Positions 57,517-64,000 of a DNA stretch of 64,000 nucleotides are shown here, in pieces; position 1 is the first letter of the stretch, and each line of letters starts with the position of its first letter. Made by a program: the position numbers and the translations under genes. This DNA is from a bacterium (lineage in GTDB: Bacteria > Pseudomonadota > Alphaproteobacteria > SP197). Below the pieces are notes generated by a model. The model had not been told where the DNA came from. It searched no databases and was given only the letters and a program-made list of their open reading frames with translations. The stretch is taken from contig JAPPGE010000082.1 in NCBI GenBank assembly GCA_028821455.1, forward strand, positions 62,001 through 126,000, in the 5' to 3' direction.

Positions 57517-58116
57517 TCAAGTCCGGTCAATCAGTTCGATGGCGGCTCCCCGAGGTGTGCCCAGGCTGATGTTGCCCACACTGGATGGACAGGCGGAACA
57601 GACGAGCACGACAGACGTCTCGACACGCAGCTCGACATAGTCGCCGGCCGCTGCGGAGGCGGGTTCATCCTTCAGCGAACCATCGAACTTCACAATGGCG
57701 TGTTCGAACAGGTTCCAGGGACAGGGAATTGGTCCAAGGCGGATTCCGCGGTCCGCCATGACACCCTTCAGGTTGTTCTCGCAGTTGGGATGGGTCGACG
57801 TCGTGCCGAAGAACCGGTTGCCTTCGGCGCTGCACGCGGCATGAAGCGTATCGTGTATTCCAGGAGAGGTGTCGGCCCTGATCGTCAGCATCGGCCGGAA
57901 CCGGTTGCTGACCAGTGAGTCGCCGGGTTTGAACAGGATCCGGTATGTCGCGGACCTGCTGTGTTCCATCGAAAGGAATTCCAAGGGATCTGCCGTGCAG
58001 AACGCCCAGGTGTCGACGACCTGGTGGCCTTCCGTGTTGACAATACGCACAATGTCACCTGCTTGCGCAGTGATCCCACGCGCTTCGCCCGGCGGAATTG
58101 GAACAAGACGGTTCAC
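57517..58116 (-). CDS. DUF1989 (urea-carboxylase-associated) family protein
   Basis: A 199-residue protein starting at GTG 58116, which follows GAGGAG. Family features: GDIVRIVNTEGHQVVDTWAF, MEHSRSATYRILFKPGDSLVSNR, THPNCENNLKGVM, PWNLFEHAIV and GDYVELRVETSVVLVCSACP. Relatives stand beside urea or carboxyguanidine amidohydrolases, which are absent here. Reaction unassigned. Confidence 0.88.
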   Translation of the reverse strand: MNRLVPIPPGEARGITAQAGDIVRIVNTEGHQVVDTWAFCTADPLEFLSMEHSRSATYRILFKPGDSLVSNRFRPMLTIRADTSPGIHDTLHAACSAEGNRFFGTTSTHPNCENNLKGVMADRGIRLGPIPCPWNLFEHAIVKFDGSLKDEPASAAAGDYVELRVETSVVLVCSACPSSVGNISLGTPRGAAIELIDRT

Positions 58117-58726
58117 GGATTCTTCTCCTCGTTGCGAACAAACGTGACGCCCCACGATGACTGCCATCTGACGCCGGACGCTTCACTGGCTGCAATGGAA
58201 CTATGCAAGGTAACGCCGTTCTGGCAGACAGGACGACCCGTTCCGACGCATGGTTGTGAATCATTCGATGAAATCTGTGACGCCATGTCCAGAGTAGAAC
58301 AAACTGCCGATCGTCGGGACATGGTGACGAGAGTCATCATGCCTGCGGTGTTGTGCGGACAGCCCCAGCGCCAGGCCCTGGGGAAAGAACTCAAGCCCAA
58401 AGTATCGGTTTTCGATAATCCCAGTTTTCGGGTTTTCGTCTTCCGTTGGCAACAAGTGTGGTGGCTGTCTTCGCACCGATCCAGTTGGGGATTGCTGCTG
58501 CCCGGTCGCAACCGGCACTCCGCGGTTTGCATCCTGTTCTGACTTTTCGTCGAAAATCCTTCCTGGCGTGATGCGTCTGGCAACGGCGCGACCAGTGTCG
58601 ACTGGTGTTCCGTTCGATGTCGATCGGTATCTCAACCCGGCGACGTCGTCCATGTATCAGGGATCGTTGTTCGGAGTTAACCTGCACTCTGCTAGCCTGT
58701 CATCCGTCCAGAGGGAGGTTTGTTGG
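58117..58726. promoter_or_regulatory. Long divergent intergenic region
   Basis: This 610-base region separates the DUF1989 gene (minus) from the membrane-protein gene (plus). The AT-richer part near 58395-58450 has TATCG-GTTTT-CGATA (58403-58417). ACCAGT-GTCG-ACTGGT (58591-58606) is a perfect 6-base inverted repeat. Either may be an operator. An open frame runs through from 58568 but its residues are not protein-like. Confidence 0.4.
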
Positions 58727-60067
58727 TTGGCGAAGCCGGATTCTTCAAGGCTCGTCCAGCCGTCCGCCCGTCGCGAAGCATTTTCCGGACTGATGATCAG
58801 CGCGATGCTCGTGGCATCCGTCGTGCATGGATTGGCGCCCGCGTTTCCGCGGGAGATTGGCGTGCTGGCGGCCTGGTCTGCGGGATTCGCGGTGTGGAAC
58901 CGGCTGCCGATGCGCGCACGAGCGCAGGTCGGGGTCATGTTCGGAATCGGACTTGCGTGCATCGCGGTTGCCGCGGCTCGCGGCGGCGACGTGGCATGGG
59001 GAATCACGACGGGAGGCTCGCTTCCCATCCTCACAGTGCTCGCCGGCGTAGCGTTCCTGCGCCTGGTCTATCCTGCCAACGCGGCAGCAGGGACGGACAC
59101 ACCCGCATCCCGTGGTTTCGGCGCCTATCTGCGTACGATGGCAGGCGTTCACCTGTTCGGCGCCGTCATCAACATTTCCGCTGTCGTGGTGTTCGCCGAA
59201 CGGCTGGCCCGATCGGCGCCGCTTGCGCGCCGCGAGGTGGCGATGCTGGGGCGCTCATATTCGATGGTCGCATTCTATTCGCCATTCATCGGGGGAGTGG
59301 CCCTCGCGTTAGGCATGGTGCCGGGAGTGCACTTCCCGGGACTCGTGCTGGCGGGCGTTGCGCTGGCCTGCATCGGCTTCCTTGCGCTCGCCATCATCGG
59401 TCGCTTCGAAGAGGGTCAGGCGCTTTCCAGATTCGAAGGATATCCGTTTCGTCTGGAAAGTCTCTGGCTGCCGACTGCGCTCGTGCTTTTGACAGCGGCT
59501 GCGCACTGGATGTGGCCGTCACTGTCGATCCTTTTGCTGGTTGCCTTGATTGCGCCCTCACTTGCAGCGGCAGTCCTCCTGGCACGAAACGGAATCGCCA
59601 GCGCCAACCGGAACCTGAAGCGGTTCGTGCTGACCGAGCTGTCCGGCAGGAGTGGTGAATTCACGCTCTTTCTCGCTGCCGGGGTGCTTGGAGGGGGACT
59701 GACCAGTCTGGTGTCCGCGTATCCGATGATGGTGCCGGACTTCACGCTCAATCCGGTGACCGCAACCGTTGCGCTCGCCTGCATTGTCGTTGCGGCGATG
59801 GCCGGTGTGCATCCGCTGGTCTCGGTCACCACGCTCATCGCTGTCACATCGCCTGCATCGCCGGATCCGACACTTCTTGCCGCTGTCTGCGTGATGGGGT
59901 GGGGTATCGGCTCGGCCGGGAGTCCGTACTCCGGAATCAATCTGGTTCTCGCGGCCCGCAGCGGAATTTCGAATTGGTCGTTTCCTCGCTGGAATGCTCT
60001 TTACTGCACTGTCATGGTCCTCGCGGCAGGTTCAGTGTTTGCAGGATACGCTGCACTGGCGCGGTGA
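58727..60067 (+). CDS. Uncharacterised multi-spanning membrane protein, probable transporter
   Basis: A 446-residue hydrophobic protein with about 11-12 helices. The likely start is TTG 58727, eight bases after AGGGAGG; earlier codons are soluble and atypical. Two glycine/proline-rich re-entrant-like segments (SMVAFYSPFIGGVALALG near residue 180 and GIGSAGSPYSGINLVLAARSG near 405) recall the paired motifs of ion-coupled transporters such as ArsB/NhaD or DctM. I cannot assign a family. It lies 115 bases before the aldehyde oxidoreductase gene and may transport its substrate. Confidence 0.75.
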   Translation: MAKPDSSRLVQPSARREAFSGLMISAMLVASVVHGLAPAFPREIGVLAAWSAGFAVWNRLPMRARAQVGVMFGIGLACIAVAAARGGDVAWGITTGGSLPILTVLAGVAFLRLVYPANAAAGTDTPASRGFGAYLRTMAGVHLFGAVINISAVVVFAERLARSAPLARREVAMLGRSYSMVAFYSPFIGGVALALGMVPGVHFPGLVLAGVALACIGFLALAIIGRFEEGQALSRFEGYPFRLESLWLPTALVLLTAAAHWMWPSLSILLLVALIAPSLAAAVLLARNGIASANRNLKRFVLTELSGRSGEFTLFLAAGVLGGGLTSLVSAYPMMVPDFTLNPVTATVALACIVVAAMAGVHPLVSVTTLIAVTSPASPDPTLLAAVCVMGWGIGSAGSPYSGINLVLAARSGISNWSFPRWNALYCTVMVLAAGSVFAGYAALAR

Positions 60068-60182
60068 CCGGGAATTCACCGCTGTGTCGGAACTCTCTCC
60101 TGTCTGCGAGGTGTTTGGCGCAACGGGCCAATGGGTCTATCCTCCGCGCCTTCGCAGGACGTGTTGACGGGAAGGATGGGAC

Positions 60183-62009
60183 ATGGGCTGGACCGGTCGG
60201 GTGTTGCGGGTCGATCTGGGCAGTGGACGCTGTGAAGGAGAGCCGCTGAACCGGGACTGGGCCGAGCAGTTCCTCGGGCAACGGGGCCTGGCATCGAAGT
60301 ACCTCATGGAAGCGATGGATCCGGCGGTGGATTCCCTGGCGCCCGGCAATGTGCTGATCCTTGCCACGGGTCCTCTCACCGGCACCATGGCGCCAACAGC
60401 GGGGCGGTACTCCGTCGTCACCAAGGGCGCTCTCACCAACGCCATCGCCTGTTCCAACTCCGGCGGCAAGGTCGGCGCCGAGATCAAGCTTGCCGGCTGG
60501 GACATGGTCATCATCGAGGGAGCCTCACCGCATCCGGTGTGGTTGTGGATCGATGACGACCGGGTGGAGTTGCGGGATGCGCGCCACCTGTGGGGACGCT
60601 CGGTCTGGGAGGTCGAGCCGGCCATCAGGGCGGAACTCCAGGATCCCGCCGTGAAGATTGCCTCCATCGGTCTGGCAGGAGAGAGGCGTGTCCGCTTCGC
60701 CTGTGTCGTCAACGACCTGCACCGTGCTGCGGGCCGGTCCGGAGTTGGCGCCGTCATGGGAGCCAAGAATCTCAAGGCGATCGCCGCGCGGGGGAGCCGG
60801 GGCGTCCGGGTCAATGATCCGGCGGCCTTCATGTCGGCTGTCGCCGACGCGAAGGCGGGCCTTGCCGCACATCCCTCCCGCGAACGCCTGGCGCGGTACG
60901 GTACCCATGCCATGCTCGACATGACGCACAGTTACGGCAGTCTGCCGACCCGCAACGAACGCGACGTGACGTTTGAGGGAACCGAGCGGCTGAACGTGGC
61001 CGCCTCACAAGGCCCCCACGGTCCCAACGGCACCGTCAATCTGGTCACCAACAAGGCCTGTTTTGCCTGCACCATTGCCTGCGGCCGCATTGCCACGATC
61101 GATCCGGATCATTTCTCGGTGAAGGGGCGCCCGCAGTACCACACGGCGTCGGGCGGGCTGGAGTACGAGAACGTCTTCGCGCTCGGCGCCATGGTGGGAG
61201 TAGACGATATCGATGCCGTCACCTTTGCGAATTTCGTGTGCAACGAACACGGGATGGATACCATTTCCTTCGGAGGCGCCCTCGCTGCGGCCATGGAACT
61301 CTTCGAGACGGGTGTCGTGACGATGGACGAGACTGGCGTCGATCTTTCGTTCGGTTCCGCCGAGGGACTCGTCGCCATGGTCGAGGCCTGCGCCAGGGGA
61401 GAGGGGTTCGGGGCCTCTGTCGGGCTCGGAGCAGCAAGGCTGTGCGAAAAGTACGCGAGGCCCGAGTTCTCGATGACGGTCAAGGGCCAGGAGTTCCCCG
61501 GATACGATCCACGCGCCATGCAGGGCATGGCGCTTGCCTATGCCACCTCCAACCGGGGCGCCTGTCATCTGCGCGCCAGCCCCTTTGCCTCGGACTTCGC
61601 CACGACCGAGCTCGAAGGCAAGGCCGACATCGTGCGATCGACCCAGGACGAACGGGCTGCCATGTTCGATTCTTCGGGCTTGTGCGCCTTTACGGCGGCC
61701 GCTGTCTCCATCGAGAAGGTTTCGGCCATGCTGGATGGCGCCCTTCCATCCTCGTGGACCCCCGAAAGATTGCGCGAGACGGGCGAGAGAATCTGGAACC
61801 TGGAGAGACTCTTCAACATCGCTGCCGGTCTCGGACGGCGCGACGATACGTTGCCGCATCGCATGCTGAACGTCCCGGCACCAGGTGGAACGGCAAAAGG
61901 CATGGTGGCTCGGCTCGGCGACATGCTGGGCGACTATTACGAGATGCGTGGCTGGGACGAGGAAGGCGTGCCACGCGGCCAGACCCTCCACCGTCTCGGA
62001 TTGTCATGA
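60183..62009 (+). CDS. Aldehyde:ferredoxin oxidoreductase family (tungsten/molybdenum pterin) enzyme
   Basis: A 608-residue AOR-family protein. The N-terminal WTGRVLRVDLGSG, TGPLTGTMAPTAGRYSVVTKG and NSGGKVGAEIKLAGWD form the bis-pterin cofactor domain. The 4Fe-4S ligands are Cys293, Cys296, Cys300 and distal Cys501. Such enzymes reversibly oxidise aldehydes to carboxylates with ferredoxin and usually bind tungsten. The following gene overlaps by four bases and encodes a MoaD-like sulfur carrier, a partnership seen elsewhere. The metal and substrate are not deducible. Confidence 0.94.
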   Translation: MGWTGRVLRVDLGSGRCEGEPLNRDWAEQFLGQRGLASKYLMEAMDPAVDSLAPGNVLILATGPLTGTMAPTAGRYSVVTKGALTNAIACSNSGGKVGAEIKLAGWDMVIIEGASPHPVWLWIDDDRVELRDARHLWGRSVWEVEPAIRAELQDPAVKIASIGLAGERRVRFACVVNDLHRAAGRSGVGAVMGAKNLKAIAARGSRGVRVNDPAAFMSAVADAKAGLAAHPSRERLARYGTHAMLDMTHSYGSLPTRNERDVTFEGTERLNVAASQGPHGPNGTVNLVTNKACFACTIACGRIATIDPDHFSVKGRPQYHTASGGLEYENVFALGAMVGVDDIDAVTFANFVCNEHGMDTISFGGALAAAMELFETGVVTMDETGVDLSFGSAEGLVAMVEACARGEGFGASVGLGAARLCEKYARPEFSMTVKGQEFPGYDPRAMQGMALAYATSNRGACHLRASPFASDFATTELEGKADIVRSTQDERAAMFDSSGLCAFTAAAVSIEKVSAMLDGALPSSWTPERLRETGERIWNLERLFNIAAGLGRRDDTLPHRMLNVPAPGGTAKGMVARLGDMLGDYYEMRGWDEEGVPRGQTLHRLGLS

Positions 62010-62257
62010 AAGTGTCGGTGAGACTCGCCGCCTACGCAGGCGAAACCGTTCCGGACATCGGCGCCGACGGCAGGGGCCAGTGGGTCCTTGCGGAGGACAC
62101 GACACTCGCTGGCGCCCTTGTCCGGCTCGGACCGCTGAAAGAGCGACCGGCGCTGATACTGGTCAACGATCGTGTTGTCAGGGAGGCGTTGCGGTCGGAC
62201 TACCGGCTCGCTGACGGCGACCGCCTGGTCGTCATGCCTCCGATCGATGGAGGATAG
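62006..62257 (+). CDS. MoaD/ThiS family sulfur-carrier-like protein
   Basis: An 83-residue beta-grasp protein that overlaps the AOR stop (ATGA). MKVSVRLAAYAGE, LAEDTTLAGALVRLG, ILVNDRVVREALRSDYRLADGDRLVVMPPIDGG gives the ubiquitin-like pattern and the C-terminal Gly-Gly that is adenylated and thiocarboxylated by MoeB/MoaD-type activation. Tight linkage suggests it supplies dithiolene sulfur for the AOR pterin. Confidence 0.9.
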   Translation: MKVSVRLAAYAGETVPDIGADGRGQWVLAEDTTLAGALVRLGPLKERPALILVNDRVVREALRSDYRLADGDRLVVMPPIDGG

Positions 62258-62262
62258 GGGAC

Positions 62263-63162
62263 ATGGACCAACCGCGCCTGACCTGTTGTCTGACCTTTGA
62301 TTTCGATGCCATGTCGGTGTGGATCGGCTCCTATCGGTCAAGCAATCCCTGTGAGATCTCCCGGGGCGAATTCGGCGCCGTCGCCATCCCGCGCATTCTC
62401 GACCTGCTCCGGTGCCGATCGATCAAGGCAACCTTCTGCATACCTGGACACACGGCCCTTGCCTGGCCTGATCTTGTCAGGGCCATCCATGATGGAGGGC
62501 ACGAAATCGCCCACCACGGCTGGGTTCACGAGAATCCTGCGGATTTTGACGAGGCCGGGGAACGGCGCAACCTGGAACGCGGTTTCGAGGCTCTCGACAA
62601 GGCGTGTGGCGTGCGACCCGTCGGGTACCGGTCCCCCGCCTGGGATTTTAGCGAGCGTACGGCGGACCTCCTCGAGGAATTCGGCTTTCTCTACGATTCG
62701 AGCCTCATGGGAGACGACTTCACGCCCTACTACGTGCGAACCGGGGACAAGGCCCCGGCCACCGAGGCTTACGAGTTCGGCACGCATCTCGACATCGTCG
62801 AACTGCCGGTCACCTGGGGACTCGACGACTTTCCCTATTTCGAACTCGACGACACTGGCGGCGGCCTCAAGCCGGCCTCCCACGTCGAGGAAATCTGGCG
62901 CCAGGAATTCACATGGGCGCACACCCATGTGCCGGGCGGAATCTACAATCTCACCATGCATCCCCAGGTGATTGGCCGTGGCCACCGGTTGATGATGCTG
63001 GAGCGTCTGATCGATTTCTTTTGCGAACACGATGGCGTCGTGTTCGACACCCTGGCCGGGTACGCCGGCCGCTGGGCGAGGCGCAATCCACTGGCGGACT
63101 GGATCCGTGGTGGATCCCTTCACGCCCGTGGATCTCTCCGAAAACATAAGACGCGTACATGA
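62263..63162 (+). CDS. Polysaccharide deacetylase (NodB) family protein
   Basis: A 299-residue carbohydrate-esterase-4 fold without a signal peptide. Catalytic/metal motif residues: Asp13-x-Asp15 in LTFDFDA, His85-x3-His89 in EIAHHGWVHEN, YRSPAWDFS and TMHPQVIGRGHR. Cytosolic members of this branch (PuuE/allantoinase-like) often cleave amides such as allantoin or imides, so peptidoglycan or chitin need not be the substrate. It is five bases after the MoaD-like gene. Confidence 0.9.
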   Translation: MDQPRLTCCLTFDFDAMSVWIGSYRSSNPCEISRGEFGAVAIPRILDLLRCRSIKATFCIPGHTALAWPDLVRAIHDGGHEIAHHGWVHENPADFDEAGERRNLERGFEALDKACGVRPVGYRSPAWDFSERTADLLEEFGFLYDSSLMGDDFTPYYVRTGDKAPATEAYEFGTHLDIVELPVTWGLDDFPYFELDDTGGGLKPASHVEEIWRQEFTWAHTHVPGGIYNLTMHPQVIGRGHRLMMLERLIDFFCEHDGVVFDTLAGYAGRWARRNPLADWIRGGSLHARGSLRKHKTRT

Positions 63163-63914
63163 GTGTCTGGGGCAAGATTATCGGTGGAACGGTCGGCTTC
63201 TTCGCACTGGGAGGCCCGCTTGGCGCTCTCATGGGTCTCGCCGCCGGGCACCTTGTTGATCAGACCCTGAGGGGAAGAAGACCCGCCGTCACGCACCAGG
63301 GCTCGTCGACGGACGAGCTTCAGGTTGCCTTCACCCTGGCTGTCATCGCCCTGGTCGCCAAGCTTGCCAAGGCAGATGGCCGCGTCACGCGGGACGAGGT
63401 AGAGGCCCTCAAGCGCGTTCTGCCCGTACCGAAGTCGGCTTCGGGAGATGTCGGTCGCATTTTCAATGCCGCAAAGGAAAGCGCTGAAGGCTACGAGTCC
63501 TATGCCCGCCAGATCGCCTCCCTGCTCGGACACTCGCGGGCGGTGAAGGAAGATCTCCTCGGCGCCTTGCTGATGGTCGCCCACGTGGACGGCCACTATC
63601 ACGCCGCCGAGCGCGCCATCATCAACGATGTCGGGCGCATCTTCGGATTCTCGTCCGCTGACATGAGGCGCCTCGAAGGCATGTTCACGGTAACCGGGGA
63701 TTCCTCCGGCGACCCATATGAGATTCTTGGTGTGTCCGCCGAGGCAAGTGACCAAGACGTGAAGGCGGCCTACCGCAAGCTGCTTCGGGAGAATCATCCC
63801 GATCGCGTCACTGCCCAGGGGCTGCCTGAGGAGTTCATCGAGGTCGCCAACCGCAAGATGGCCGAAATCAATGCCGCCTGGGACCGCATCAAGAAGGAGC
63901 GCGGCCTGAACTGA
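63159..63914 (+). CDS. DjlA-like protein with TerB and DnaJ domains
   Basis: A 251-residue protein. Residues 8-33 form a glycine-rich hydrophobic segment (TVGFFALGGPLGALMGLAAG). About 55-175 is a TerB-like helical domain (AKLAKADGRVTRDEVEALK, MVAHVDGHYHAAERAII) and 185-250 a J domain with HPD at 213-215 (RENHPDRV), so it should stimulate DnaK. The ATG overlaps the deacetylase stop (ATGA). Confidence 0.92.
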   Translation: MSVWGKIIGGTVGFFALGGPLGALMGLAAGHLVDQTLRGRRPAVTHQGSSTDELQVAFTLAVIALVAKLAKADGRVTRDEVEALKRVLPVPKSASGDVGRIFNAAKESAEGYESYARQIASLLGHSRAVKEDLLGALLMVAHVDGHYHAAERAIINDVGRIFGFSSADMRRLEGMFTVTGDSSGDPYEILGVSAEASDQDVKAAYRKLLRENHPDRVTAQGLPEEFIEVANRKMAEINAAWDRIKKERGLN

Positions 63915-64000
63915 CGATGCCCCGTTGCCAGAGTTGATGGTTCCTTGAATGAGGCGGAGCTGGTCGATCTCGTCACCAAGACGGAAACACCGAAGAGTTG

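Noticed and set aside
63949-64000. Open frame from an ATG at 63949 to the window edge
   Set aside because: Only 17 codons, no clear ribosome-binding site and no recognisable sequence; too short to call.

Overview
The window looks like chromosome of a high-GC alphaproteobacterium, probably of the Rhodospirillales type. The reasons are the recG / sdhE / mfd arrangement at 49934-55886, an Asp-type HemB, many ATGA/GTGA stop-start overlaps, and a large load of ABC importers, acyl-CoA enzymes and short-chain dehydrogenases. It reads as a metabolically versatile heterotroph taking up and oxidising amino-acid-like, N-methylated and acyl-CoA substrates. I see no rRNA, tRNA, CRISPR array, phage or conjugative genes. 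Taxonomy is inferred from gene content only.

Layout. 1-5039 (minus strand): the 5' part of a penicillin-acylase-family hydrolase (runs off the window), a CaiB/BaiF CoA-transferase, hemB, and gcdH with a perfect palindrome beside its start. 5445-17253: a dimethylglycine/sarcosine-dehydrogenase-like FAD-GcvT protein, divergent from a GntR/FCD regulator; then a plus-strand block of a Tat-type peptide-class substrate-binding protein, an SDR, two permeases, a fused double ATPase, a class-C beta-lactamase-like hydrolase and a PhyH dioxygenase. 17483-21229 (minus): a second PhyH dioxygenase, an acyl-CoA ligase and a polyamine-type binding protein. 21387-23416 (plus): an LLM flavin oxidoreductase and an M19 dipeptidase homologue. 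23438-28244 (minus): GST, potC, potB, potA and a GSA-aminomutase-like aminotransferase. The binding protein and its likely permease/ATPase genes are therefore split by a two-gene plus-strand unit.

28540-32388 is a decayed two-subunit molybdenum hydroxylase of the IorA/IorB type. It carries a nonsense codon, a deletion, two frameshifts and an inserted TnpB element. The TnpB element shows IS200/IS605-type end features (TTAC flank, TCAA end, hairpins), yet it sits inside a larger interval with inverted ends bounded by an 8-bp direct repeat. Removing one repeat copy plus everything between restores the oxidoreductase frame exactly.

32454-44671: a hotdog thioesterase, an acyl-CoA dehydrogenase, a two-domain metallophosphoesterase overlapping an inositol-monophosphatase-family gene, two DsbA-like thiol oxidoreductases, the ligase-associated helicase and PdeM pair without the ligase or exonuclease, a DUF502 membrane protein, a Ca2+/Na+ antiporter and a TfoX-N protein. 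45037-49667 (minus): a complete BMP-type nucleoside-class ABC importer. 49934-57250: recG, sdhE, mfd, a FrnE-like DsbA protein and an SDR. 57517-64000: a DUF1989 protein, an unidentified multi-spanning membrane protein, an aldehyde:ferredoxin-oxidoreductase-family enzyme with a MoaD-like partner, a NodB-type deacetylase and a TerB-DnaJ protein.
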